A stretch of 64,000 bases of DNA from Punctularia strigosozonata HHB-11173 SS5 (lineage: Eukaryota > Basidiomycota > Agaricomycetes > Corticiales > Punctulariaceae). The stretch covers positions 2,036,100-2,100,099 of the forward strand of contig NW_006767435.1 in the NCBI RefSeq assembly GCF_000264995.1, read 5' to 3'. The stretch's first letter is position 1; each line of letters starts with the position of its first letter. The notes beneath the pieces are model-generated. The model saw only the letters and a program-made list of their open reading frames with translations. It was not told where the DNA came from and ran no database searches. A program made the translations under genes and the position numbers. Of this stretch, positions 51,295-62,994 are shown in pieces.

Positions 51295-53512
51295 ATGCAC
51301 CACCCCTCAAACGATATGCATGCCATCTCACAGTCACTCGCCCACCGCGGCCCGGGAGCCACTCGCTCCCGGGCGCGTTGGCAGCCCTACGCCGCTCAGT
51401 TATCGTCTTCCGCTCGATCCACCCCTCACACTCAGCCTCAACAATTCCTAAACACTCCTGCGTCATGTGTAACAGTATCTCCCTCATCCCCGATTACAAC
51501 GAAACCAATTTCCTCCCTTTGTGACCCGCGAAATCCCCCTCAACAACCTCAACCGCGCGATGTCCATGCCCAACTCCGCGAAATCCACCGCGCGCGCCTC
51601 GTCAACGGACTAGTTGGTGAGTCGTTGAACCTTTTTGCCCTTTTTCGAACGGCGTGGGTGGCACTGCTCGCCAGGGTGCTTCTTCGCTCGACCCCCCCAT
51701 CCCTGCCTACATCATCGTTCATATCTCCATTCCTTTCGCACGTTCGAGCTTGCTAATTAGCCTTTGTCTCTGCTTCTTTTAGACCAAGCTGTCAAGTCCC
51801 TCTCGGACATATGGCCCGAAGACGATATACCCGCGGTATTCAAGACGTCTGGACACGCTCGCGCGGCTGACGCGCCCTCGACACCAGCTGCTGCTGATCC
51901 CTCCCTTCGACCTCGGAATCTGAACATGCAGCTGCCGTCCCCGATTTCGCCCCATACGCGGTCGCCGGCCTACCAGCCGCACGTTGCACCACCGAATCCC
52001 CCCTCCGCCTCCGCAACACCGACACCCGTCGGGACCGGCAGCTCCACCGCGCCCCTCGTCCCTCTCCGACAGTTTGTCCTCGAGGTGCTCCGCCGCTCAA
52101 AGACCTCCGCGACTGTCCTCCAGACTGCATTGTGCTACATCGCCGCCGTGCGACCCAAGATCCCGGAACTCGTCGCACGCGAGAAGGCCGGCCTAGGCGA
52201 CGCCGACGCGATGCCGATGGAGGAGCGCATCACTGTCGAGATACCGACCGACAACGAGCAGATCAACGCGGACGATGTCAACAAGGCGCAGAAGACCGCA
52301 ATCAGCGACGACGGCAAGACCGAATGTTACGTTCCCCAGCTACAGATGTGCACACCGCGATCCGAAGGGTGCGATACCGTCCGCATCGCGGACGACGAAC
52401 GCCCCGCGGGTCCGGCACGCGCCGCCAGCTTCGGAGCCGAACCGTTCACCCTCGCCAAACCAAGCAACGTCGACGCGTTCTCGACCTCCCCGACCTTTGC
52501 GTCCCAAACGACGCTGCCGCCTCTCCCCCCGCTCCCGAGCACCCTCCTCTGCCCGCGCCGCACCTTCCTAGCTGCGCTCATCCTCGCCTCCAAATTCGCC
52601 CTGGACAGGACCTACTCGAACAAGGCATGGGCCCGCCTCGCCGGCCTTCCCCCCCGCGAGATTGGCAGATGCGAGCGCGCCCTTGGCAGCGCTCTCGAGT
52701 GGCGCTTATGGGTCGGCAAACTTCCGGGCGGCGTCAACGCGTCCGTGTTGGGCAAACGCGCGGTTGGTAGATGCCGCAGCGAGAGCGACTTGTTCGCCAG
52801 GGCGGGTAGGGATAACGCGGTGCCCTCCGTCACGGAGGCCATCGACTCTGGCGCGCTTGCGCCCCCGAATCCCAACGTCTGCTCCTTGCCGAACATCGGA
52901 CGATCTCTCGGACGTGCGGCCACCTTGCCCTCTCTGTCGCTGCCCTCTGTGCCTGAAGGCTGCGTTGCGAGGCTCGATCAGTCGAGTTACTCGTCGACGT
53001 CGATGTATGCACAGGCCTTTTGGCCAGCCGCTACATCCGCCGCGCCGCCGCTGTACTCCAACGGCTTCCGTTCGGCCGCGTCGACCCCGATGGACACTAG
53101 CAGTCCGTCCACCGCATTCACCCCGCCGCTCACGCTATCGCCGACAAGCACCATCTCAAGCTCTGGCTCTGCCGGCGACGATCCGACCCGGACGATTCAG
53201 ATGTCTTCGTTCAGCGACGTCGAGTCGCCCATGGCGCCGTATGCATATCCGGGCCCCAAAACGTACCCGTACCAGCACGGCGGCGCCCTCGCGAGGACCT
53301 ACGAGCAAGATGCATCTCCGATGTCGGTGGCAGCGGGCGAATCACCATACTACGGGTTTCCGCTCGGGGCGGTGCCGCATTGGCACACCACCACGACTGG
53401 GGTCGCAAAGCAGCAAAACCAAACGAATCAGGTCGCGATCTATCATCTTTACCAGCAGCAAGCGTCGGGTGGTCGCATATACGGGACCGTCGACAGACAG
53501 GGATCCTCCTAG
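51295..53512 (+). CDS. PHO85-type (PCL/Pho80-like) cyclin
   Basis: Regulatory subunit expected to bind a Pho85/CDK5-type kinase. Exons: 51295–51616 and 51783–53512 (683 aa; 166-nt intron, V|D junction in GLVDQAVKSLSDIWPEDDIP). The cyclin box starts with PLRQFVLEVLRRSKTSATVL and QTALCYIAAVRPKIPELV. A loop of about 120 residues rich in Pro/Ser/Thr/Asp interrupts it, and it resumes with CPRRTFLAALILASKFALDR and TYSNKAWARLAGLPPREIGR, CERALGSALEWRLWVGK. The insertion inside the box is longer than in yeast PCLs. The C-terminal 270 residues are low complexity (Ser/Thr/Pro/Tyr). The N-terminal start is uncertain: 51295 is the first in-frame ATG, and a second at 51316 follows. A CT repeat lies just after the stop. 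Confidence 0.82.
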
Positions 53513-53586
53513 CGCCACGCTCGCATTTCTTCCGCTCGTCTCTCCGTCTCTTCTCTCGTCGTTATCTATGCCAACGGTCCTCTGTA

Positions 53587-53619
<33 letters not shown>

Positions 53620-54138
53620 CTCTTATTCCCTCTTGAACTCTTTTCCTCTATTTTTTGTCGGCCGGTGTACTCTGTGCGCAAGCTGCGCCAAACCCTTCCG
53701 TCCCCCACTCCGCCCTATTCAGCTCAAGGCTACTTCCGAGTACGGAGGGGGGCATTCAACACCCCTGTACATATATCTTTGACTCTCGCCTTGGCCGCTT
53801 ATGCGACTGTATGCTCTCCCGTTACATGCGGTGTCTTCTTGTCCTTTCGTCCCGGATGTCATGACTGCTCATCACTCTTAGACGATGTGCCCCCTATCCT
53901 CGTGGTGAGCGATGAGCATTGAGTGCTGAGCATGCCTGAGTCGATTCGCGATGTCGAAGGATAATCGATGCCAAGGCATACGCGGTGTGGCAGAGCAGTC
54001 CCTCGCGTTTCGCCCGATTTGGTGGGGAGAAGGCGCACGTGGCGATTTTGACAGGTGGAAGACAGATCAAGCTTCTTAGTGGCCTTCCTTAATCGTGTAC
54101 CACGATATAGACTACGATACGCCATCCATCTGCGATCA
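53513..54138. other. Intergenic with CT microsatellite
   Basis: Holds the cyclin 3' UTR and the promoter of the next gene. No gene seen apart from the CT repeat. Confidence 0.5.
53587..53619 (+). repeat. CT microsatellite
   Basis: A (CT)n run, nearly perfect with one TTT interruption, 75 bp after the cyclin stop codon. Confidence 0.85.
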
Positions 54139-54892
54139 ATGGGTGCGCAACGTTTCCGTCCTCCTTGCACGGGCTCTGGTTGCTGAACGGACGCAACGAT
54201 GACTGCCTGACGTTGCAACGCGCCATGTAGCCGACGCAGAAGAGCTCACGTTCAATGCACCGCACGCGCCGCATCCCAACGCGCTCGAGGCGTTCAATCA
54301 CGTCCTGCACCGCATCAAGGCGGAAATCGTCAAGTCCCGCGAGGACTGGGACAAGCACGAGCCTCGCGTACGTGCCTCATCTTGATGTCATCCAACGTGT
54401 TGTCGGAGGAGTGTTTCATACGAAGCCGCTTTTATAGATGTGGAAGCGTGCGGCAGGTCTGTCCGACCATGACCTCACCAACTTCACGCTGGAGAACGAC
54501 CTCGTGCTCGTCCGGAGCGCGCCGACGTCCTACGGCACGATTATTCTTGGTAAGATCAGGATCCCGGCGATCAAGGACGAGCTAGGCGAGGGCTTCATCC
54601 ACGTCAGGTCGGTAGCGTCAGCTCTCTCTGAACGTCATCAAGACGGCCTTCTTACCATCTCCATACCGCGGTGTTCGACAACGTAGGATTCACGACCCTC
54701 CGAACAGGGTGAGATAGGAATACCTGTCATCCAATGCGGCTCGTGCTCATTGGGCCATATCTGCAGGGCACGGACGACGTCAAGTTCCATTCGCTCTTCA
54801 CGAACGAGGCGCGTCCGAACGAGGAAGAGCCACCCACGTCGTGGCAGGCGGTCCAGACCGCAGATACACCGCTGGATTTTTTCAACGAATGA
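54139..54892 (+). CDS. Uncharacterised small protein, 152 aa
   Basis: I do not recognise the family. Exons: 54139–54151 (13 nt, proposed), 54240–54367, 54438–54607, 54687–54708 (22 nt) and 54767–54892. Exons 2–5 are well supported by splice sites and reading frame. They read TFNAPHAPHPNALEAFNHVL, HRIKAEIVKSREDWDKHEPR, MWKRAAGLSDHDLTNFTLEN, SYGTIILGKIRIPAIKDELG, EGFIHVRIHDPPNRGTDDV, KFHSLFTNEARPNEEE and end DTPLDFFNE. It is a compact soluble protein, helical at the N-terminus and probably beta-rich in the middle, without a signal peptide. The first exon is a guess: the frame upstream of exon 2 has no ATG, and ATGGGTGCGCAAC joined across a 88-nt intron keeps the phase. An intact, spliced short gene is more likely than a remnant. 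Confidence 0.6.
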
Positions 54893-56442
54893 ACGCATCG
54901 TCGCCGTGTTGGGGAAGGGACGGGACTGGAGCGGGATAAACCGCCCGGTGTATGATGGTGGAGGGTATCTCAACCCCAGAACGTGTACTGAAATCAATTG
55001 GGCAATGTTGTACAACATGTGGCGCGATTTTGGAATTGCCTGTGGCAACAGTGACCAGTAATAAGAGGCCGGGAGCCTGGACATCTCGCTAAAGGGCACG
55101 GAGGTATCGCAAAGGAATCTAAATATGATTACCCCGCAATATTCATCGCTCAGACAAATAGCCTTCCCGTTCGGGACCTGCAACTAAAGCAGGATTGCGA
55201 GTCACGATACGGGCGGAGGGCAGTCGGAGCTCCTAGCGGCCCTGCAAGAACAGTACCAAGCCGTCTGGTCACGCACAGCCTCCGCAAGATCAGTTCAAGG
55301 GCCTTGTCCCAACGTGGCTCTCGTTTGAGTCGTCCGATCGGGATATTTGATCGAGATCAAGATACCTCGTCGTGGTCGTGGATATTTTGATCGCGTCCGT
55401 TCACCCCGTAAACGTGATACTCGAAGTAATCCTTGACGTATCCCGATCATAGTTTGCGGCTCGTCCGAGCCAGCAAACCCCCATTACACAGCACAGAATT
55501 TCGCCGAGAGCGACGACGGCGACCACCCTTCGGACCTTCTTCGGAGAACCCGCGGCTTGTCTGTCTTGCTCGAGGTTTCTAGGAACCGTTAGGACTCGAA
55601 GGTCCATCATGTGGATCAGTCCGACGGCAGGGAGATCCGAAGCATCCTTGGCCGTTGGCACGATACGGCGCTCATATGGCGGGGAGCTACGTATCAGGCG
55701 TCGTCCCTGAAGCTCTCTGAAAGCCAGAGCTGCCCACCGTCGTTCGGGGCGCCGTACGCCACCCGCAGGCCGTTAACGCTGACCGCAGTCGACTCCGTTT
55801 GATGCTACGCTCCGGGATGCGGCGGTGTTTCCTCCGCTATCGTCGCAGAGAAACGTTGCCCGATGACCCGGCAGCTTGCCTTGGCAACATCTGGTCGCGA
55901 AAACCCATCAGAAAAAGCGCGCAAGCTGTCGAGACCTCAGTGTGCGGTGACAAAGAGGGTAGCAGGTCGAGCGGTCATCTTGAGCCCAGATGTGGCCTGA
56001 GTATGGCAAGAGATGGACGCCCCAGATTCCAATCAAGCTCGAGGAGGCGGCGAGGTTAAGGAGGAAGCTAGAAGCAAGGATAACGTACAGCCCATGTGAT
56101 GCATTCACCCCGGAGCGGAAACTGTGCTATGTCCTTCCCCGTTGGACCCTAACGAATACACCCTGTCAGCGAGCGCATTGAATACGCACCGTGTTGTCCG
56201 CCTCTTGGCGAGTCGAACAAATACAGGGCATGGTGAAATGCATGGCGCTGGATCAGCAGTCAGTACTTGCTCACGCCTGAGTAAGGCAGCGGGTACTTGA
56301 TGCTCTTGAAGACGGATGAATCGAACTAGAAGCGAAGGGTATCCTTGAGTCGTTACCGTGTCAATGTGCAATATTATACAGGGCCTGAAGTACTGCGAGT
56401 ATTAAGAACGAACTATAGGGGCATTACGCCGTGAGTAAGCCA
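54893..56442. other. Convergent gene-poor stretch
   Basis: About 1.55 kb between two stop codons, longer than 3' UTRs need. Short unconvincing frames only. Confidence 0.45.
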
Positions 56443-57696
56443 TTACTGGTATCTAGGGCGAGCATAGACCGTGGCTGTAGGCTGCTCGGGCATTTGTCTG
56501 TTGTGTGCAGGCTCATACTGTAGTAGCACGTAAGCCAAAGAGTGCATGAATCTTGTTTTGAGAGCTCACGTAGGAGTCAGGAGGCGCCAGCGGTGAAACG
56601 CCTGAAGTCCATTGACTAATGGAAACTGCCGGGAGCGGGTGGTGAGGCTGGGGTTGATGAGGGCCGGGGTGGTGAGGATTGTTGTGGTGTGGACTGGAGT
56701 GGTGAAGGTGAGGATGGTGAGGATGGTGATCTAATGGCGGCAGCGTGTTTGAGGGAGCGCGGGGAGCCATGGGCGACGGTACCATGTGTGTCATGTTCTG
56801 GTATTCAGGTTCATACCGCATTTGTGAATGGTATTGGTGCTGCATCTCCGGTGGTATCATTGGCAAACCGCTTGAAGTGGCAGCCGGATGCGCAGGGGCG
56901 TAAGTGGGAGGACCATGTGCCAGATGCGGGATACTAATGACACGGTGAGCGATGTGACTACTCAATGAGTGGAGACGCACGTTGAGCGGCGACCAAGGCC
57001 ATTGTCCGGAGGAGCGGGCGGCGGGAGGTATTGCATCGAGTCGCTGGACAAACAGGAGGTTCAGTAAACTTGATATCATCGGCAATTCAGGATACCAGCT
57101 CACCTGTGCCGTCGACCGCCCAAGGGAGGCAAAGCAAGTTGATCTTCTCTTTGGTACGGCGAAGGCTCCCGCGTCGACGGAGCGGACATGTCCGAGAGCC
57201 TGTCGAGCGAGTCGGTTGGCGAAGTCCTGGGGTCCAACGGTTCCTGCTTGACGCCAGTCTTCTTGCGTAAGTTTACCGTCTCTGGCCATGTGCACTGGAG
57301 AAATGTCACGACGGACAGGTCTTGACAGACCTGAAGGACTCACGTCTCTTTGACCATTCTGACACCGGAGACAACTCGGTTTGGTCTCGTCACACTGTGC
57401 GCCACAGCTTTAGCGCAATCCACACGGCAGCCGCCCATACACACCTTGACTTTTTTGATTCGACATGTCATACATCCTGTCTTGCTCCGCGTATATTTCG
57501 GTCGCTTCCGTTGAGGTATAACGGTCTCAATGCGGCCGGAGGGTGGCACATGGACGGGACCTTGGAGGCTGGGATGGTAGGGATGCCCTATTTGCGGCGC
57601 TGGATAGAATTGGGCGTGGTGACTGGAGAGCGACGCGTCAATCACGGCTCGCGTTAGGCGAGAAGCGATGATGACGCACTACGGTATGTCGGCCAT
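56443..57696 (-). CDS. Zn2Cys6 transcription factor with His/Pro-rich region
   Basis: Exons (minus): 57696–57683 (14 nt), 57622–57445, 57394–57344, 57294–57104, 57043–56981, 56933–56570 and 56517–56443 (311 aa; phases close). The DNA-binding cluster is preceded by KRPKYTRSKT and reads GCMTCRIKKVKCDETKPSCL followed by RCQNGQRDC, giving C-2-C-6-C-6-C-2-C-6-C exactly. Introns sit right before the third Cys and the sixth Cys. No fungal_trans regulatory domain is present. Instead there is a Pro/Met/Tyr-rich region and a His/Pro repeat (DHHPHHPHLHHSSPHHNNPH and on to QPQPHHPLP). The start in a 14-nt exon (ATGGCCGACATACC) is inferred: the longer frame lacks an ATG, and the intron has a good branch (CCTAACGC). 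A TATA-like site lies about 46 bp upstream. Confidence 0.85.
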
Positions 57697-60600
57697 GGCG
57701 ATCGCGTCGAAGAGGAGGAATGTCGGCGGGCGCTGTATGGGATATATAGCGCGTCCTCCTCGGCCAGGGTTCCGTGATGCGGATCAGCCATATCAGGCGT
57801 GGATCACTGGGAACGACTCTCCCAAGGGGTCCACCTTTTCTCCCTTCACAACAAACTTCGACCCCGGCTGATCAATTTGCAGTGCTGACCGTAACTGGAA
57901 GCAGACGCGGTACGGCCGCCCTTTTTTACGCAATTATTTCGTGCCCCATTCTAGGCCACGTTTCCCCATTGACGCCCTTGGAAGCCGTGCACTGGCACCC
58001 TCTCAACATGGTCGAGTTTGCGCCAGTCGAACAAAGGCCTCCTTTGTCCGGTGTACTGTGTCCCACAGCGGATCGTGCCGCACGATCATATAGGGTACTT
58101 CCATTGTCCTCTTCAGAGATAGCCCCCACCCGATGAGGTAGGGCTGACCGATTATTGAATGCGGGGGCGTCACTGCGACATGGGGTGGTCGGCATCTCGA
58201 GGACCTAAGTACGGCTCGGCATTCCAGAAGCCTGTGACCCATGCTTCGCGCTGCGTAGGCACCATTCACCGTCGTGACGCTGTTATCATTTCCAAGGTGC
58301 ATGTCGAAACACGGCCTTTCCATCAGCCCTGGAGGACTTGACTACCACCACTTGGACGCCGTAGGATACAACAGCAATCTTTCTAGACAAGGCCATCGGC
58401 CGATGGTGATGGTTCAGGGCAGGTTTCTAAGACAAGCACAGCAATCACAACAGGCCTCGTGCGAACATGTTATGTACCTATAGCTGCCCACATGCCGCTA
58501 CAATACAATCTCAGTCACTCCACGCCCGGAATTGACGGTCTGACGTGCAAGGCCTTGATCTGCCCGAGGCATCGCACGAAATCGCAGCAGTGTTCTCCGC
58601 AACCTACGTAAAAGAGGAACCTGGTGATGAGTTGATCCGCTGAGGTGTCGTCTTCCCAAACGCCGCGTTTGGTTTCTGATTTTACGAGCACCCAAGGTCG
58701 TCTCGTCGTCCAGTTGACCGTCTCCGCGGACTACAGCCCCCATGTCTCCTCCGAGCCCCGATCACATGTTGAACTATCGTGCCGAGGTACGAGCTCCTGC
58801 CACATAAAGTGCCATAACTATGTCAGTAGTGCAAGGGGGACGAAGAAAATGGAAGCGATCAGGTTCCGTGCTTTTTATTCATATTGATAAAGATGAAACT
58901 CGCCGTGCTTCTCATATATGACCTGCCGCGGAGCCTAATAGCGTTCCGGTTGATATCGGGACAGTTCCGCATGAGTTATTCAGTAGTGCACGGCACATCA
59001 CCGGTAACGCTGCGTATGAATGCGTCTCCCGCTCCTCGTACTGAGTACCACGTACGGTCCCTTCGAGACACGGAAGAAGAGGAGGATACCTACGAAGAAG
59101 CGGAACCGACGAAAGATGCAAACAGACTATCCAGGCTTCTCGGATCAAAGTTAGAGAGGTTTCAACGGTATTGGTGTGAATCAGGAGGCACAGCTTGGCC
59201 ACACAGCGTAACCTAGCGGAACCAGTACTGACATATTTTCTTCGGCTCTCACGGACGCTTTTTACGTCCGTTGACCACGGAGGCTAGCAAATTTGTTTCT
59301 TGCGGAGAAGATAGAACCATAGCAAATCGATGATAGGAACTCTGTCCCTACGGCAGGCGCAGCACTGACGTGCTAATATGACGGTGGAGCATAACAGGAG
59401 AAATCTTAGGGGTACGTAACAAGTCGGGCCCGTCACTGAGTTTTTCCGGAAGTGATGTCGGGCGTTGCAGCAGGTGGCACCGTGAGCAGGGATGTTGCAT
59501 TGACGGAGAACGGTGAAGAAGCAAACGTACGGTACTATGCCAGAATCGCCGAAGTGCCGTGAATGCCGAAATCGGGGGTCCCACAGGCGTCGGCCTTAGT
59601 GAAGAATACACCCTTCCTGTCCCGAAGTTTTTCACAACTGATGTTAGGCAGCTCATGGCTTCAAGGGACCATCACGATACCGAAGCTTTTTCAGGTCTCG
59701 CTCGACCAAGACAAGACACCGTCCGCTGATCATGACAAGGCCGTCTGAGACCATAAAAGGCACAGAAGGGCGATCAGATCAATGCCGCATTCGGTGAACA
59801 AACGCCACAAACGGCTTCAAAAGTGAACTCGGCAGAATCATGAGTTTAGACCTCCAGATTGGCGAGATTGGCGATTACCGGTGTCGATTCGATTCCAGCT
59901 TAGCGGGACGAGCTAGCCTCGTGGCAAAGACTATTATGCTGCACACGAGCTCGAATGTACTCCAGTCCACCCTCGCGTCCATCCGGAAATTGACCGCGTA
60001 AACGGCGCATCCTGTAGTATGTACAGTGATCAAGGACCTCGTTTCACGGTGACGGCACCCCCTGAGAACAAGCTAACCATGCTCTCCACGGCTGTCGATA
60101 TGACCAACCGAGGTGGAAAAATGCTCACCAACCTCATGTGTGAAGCGCGGTCGAACTGTGATATCTAGTGCGCTTCCTACACATGATGCCCGAGGCAATA
60201 CGACGTCGTCAAGACGTTTGCAGTGTTGCAAGTCGTTGCGAACCTTGCTTCCATGGCGCCACAAAGGCTGCTCAAAAATTTCCTACTTCACCTACATACG
60301 TGTGCAGGGCAAATTAGATGCTGATCATCAGTTGTATTGCTGATCCCAAGGTCGTCCTTGCTTCTATTGATCGGGAGCATGCGGGCTGCGGGGAACCGCC
60401 CCCACGGCGAAGGTCCAAGGCATCCGTGTTCTCGGTCATGCCACGATTCAGTCCCGGGCCGTCGAGAACGCCTGTCGTAACACAGCTCGACGTTGCTTCC
60501 ACCAGCGTTTGTTTAGGTTGAACTGGAAACACAGATGCCTTCTGGTAAGTCAACCAGACCGTAGCGTCGCGCAGCATCGTGGCGCTCTTGCGGCCGCCGA

Positions 60601-62284
60601 GTCTACCTCCCGCCGAAGACATGCGCGTTCAACGTGGAGAATACGTACATATCGAGAGAAAGGTGCGTGGCGTGGCATCCATGATTCGGGCGGTGACCTC
60701 TCTGAGTCTCCTAGCAGAGATTCACGGCTCCTATTCCTCCAAGTGGAAATTCTCCGAAAGAGTTCGCAGCTCGAGCGCCGGATCGGGGTAAGTGATGCCC
60801 GACACCCTTTTGGGTTTATCTCGTATCGTTAAATCCGAAGTTCTTGCACCACGAATACATCCGCGCATCAGCCGCCACATCTTGCCTGGGAATGACTTCA
60901 CAGACACAGCAGTTGAAGCCCGTTGGAAAGCGCCCCCGCGGTAGTGCAGCGAAAGGCGGCTCGAAGTTGCCGTAGGTTTGCGCTGACGGATCCAACGAAC
61001 GCCCGACAGTACCTAATGCGCGGGCGAACAACGGCTTGCGAACTGAACGCGACTAAAGTCGGCGTCCGGTCGACTGACGAGGTCGGAAGGCCATTCGTGA
61101 CGCCACTGACGCGATCTGTTTGTCGTCGATGGTCCCCTGTAGACCCCAAAGGTCAGGACTCCGCAAATCTGACCAGGGTCGACGGGGTCCGTCGTAAATG
61201 CCCCGGCCGACTCGTTGACGGTGGGCCAGCAGGTCTGCCGTCATAATTACCGCCGTGTCCTTGGAGCACCACATGTTGATCACTCCCCTGGCAGATTTCT
61301 ACCTTCTCTTCGGAATGAAGGACCGACTGCGACCGAATGACATGACTAGCGACCTGTCCTAGAATCTATCCGACAATCAGCAAACGCGACCGTTGGAAAT
61401 ACCCCTTTCATCCGTCGGCAGCAAACCGCTTACTTCGTTTATTTAGCTGTTGCACATGATCAGCGCTAGGCCGCACGGCAATATGCTACCGCCCTCGATC
61501 ACTCCGGGGGATCGACATCCTGTGTACTGCATGCCACAGCAGATCGAGTAGTATATCCTAATCAAGGCCATTCCTGTGTGAAGTCGATACTTTTGTGAGT
61601 GTCCAGAAACGCGGCTAGCGCCGAGTATCGATTCTTGGTAAGAATGCTTATCCTTGTCTGTCGCATAAGCTCCTCAGTCCGACTGGGTGTCATTTTCGCG
61701 TGACATTCGTCTAGTCTTGGACCGAACACGATCTAGACAGCATGAGTGATCGATGCGAGCTGCAAACTGCAAGCTGTATGCCAGAAACTAGACGCCTCAC
61801 AATAAGTGAAGCGTATGCTTACTATGGACTGTCATCAGGACAAGCTCACCGAAGTCGTATTCGCGACATGCCAGCCGTCTCAAACATAGCAACTTCACTG
61901 AGCCAATAACTATAGCACATGAATCTTCTTCTCCGTCGAAGTCGCCTTGCTCATTCGCTAAAGAACGCACTCATAATAGAATCCGGCGCTCATAGTGGTT
62001 GTCCAGAGGCTATTGTGTGCTGTACATGACAACGTGGATTCGTGCAAATATCCATATGGTTAGCTGGGCAGCATAATGCGCGTTCGGTGCCACAGTCACG
62101 TGAGCAATTTTTATTTGTGCATTGTGTACGCGTTGTGGGTTCAGGTAGGTCGGCATTAGGAGAGAGGTGTCATTGTCCGGAAGGTGGCTAATTACTTCTC
62201 ATGACCTTGTCGACCAGCTAACCAGATTGTCCTCTGTTCATTGTACCATAGGTATCTCCCTCTCAGCGATACACCCCTGCCATC
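57697..62284. other. Longest gene-poor stretch in the window (4.6 kb)
   Basis: Short overlapping frames on both strands, none with a recognisable domain, convincing splice chain or codon pattern like the neighbouring genes. No terminal inverted repeat, long terminal repeat, tRNA or rRNA seen. It could hold a degraded transposon or non-coding RNA genes, but nothing supports a specific call. Confidence 0.45.
57742..57748 (-). promoter_or_regulatory. TATA-like site of Zn2Cys6 gene
   Basis: On the minus strand GCTATATATC, 46–52 bp before the proposed start codon at 57696. Confidence 0.45.
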
Positions 62285-62994
62285 ATGGCCACGTCTACAC
62301 TCCGTATGCCACGAAGTCCCACCAAATCTTTCTTCTACAATCAAACCTCGGGTTCCTCATCATCGCCCCCTCGACCGTCACATAGCCCTACCAAACGCAA
62401 CCGGTATCAACCGGACACCCTTCGCCTCCAACCTCTCGGAATCGACCCTTCAGAGCTCGTCGGGAAGGTCCTCACTCGCGTGCGACGATCGCCGAACCAC
62501 CCCAACCTCACTTTGGACTTCGCCGATAAGACCAGCTACCAGATCCGAGTAGACGGCTACGACCCTGTGCACCGCGGAGTTCCGAAAGAGCTCGAGGTGT
62601 CTCCCAGCCTCCACGATATTCTGACGCCTGGCGACATCGGCCGACTTACAATCACCAACTGCGCCATGATCACCATGACGGACAAAGCCTTCCGTCTGGA
62701 CAAGGGGAAGCAACGTGACGGCGCGCGTCGAGAAGAGTTCGAGGACAGATGGGATCAGGTTAGCTTTGTTTACTACTACCACTTGGTCGTGCTCAATCTT
62801 TTCGATAGAACCACCTCGGCATCGCGTTCAAGTTCGAGGAAGAGAATAGGGACGGCGTGCCACGCTGGCACTCCGTTTGGGCGACGCTCGTGGAACACGA
62901 CCAGGAGCTAGGAACTTGCGTATTCCGGAGCTACGACGATGTGTATATCGACCGGCTTGTTCGCCACCGCCACCGCAAGCGATCTCAGAATTGA
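62285..62994 (+). CDS. Uncharacterised conserved-looking protein, 219 aa
   Basis: I do not recognise the family. Two exons: 62285–62758 and 62809–62994, joined Q|N across a 50-nt intron ending TTCGATAG. The first 50 residues are Ser/Pro/basic-rich (RMPRSPTKSFFYNQTSGSSS). A folded region follows: PLGIDPSELVGKVLTRVRRS, LTLDFADKTSYQIRVDGYDP, ELEVSPSLHDILTPGDIGRL and TITNCAMITMTDKAFRLDKG. After the intron come NHLGIAFKFEEENRDGVPRW and HSVWATLVEHDQELGTCVFR, ending in a basic tail (RLVRHRHRKRSQN). The alternation of short hydrophobic strands suggests a beta-rich domain. No signal peptide or membrane span. Start context CATCATGGCC is good. Confidence 0.72.

Noticed and set aside
57697-62284. Transposable element
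   Set aside because: No reverse transcriptase, transposase, LTR or terminal inverted repeats could be recognised by eye.
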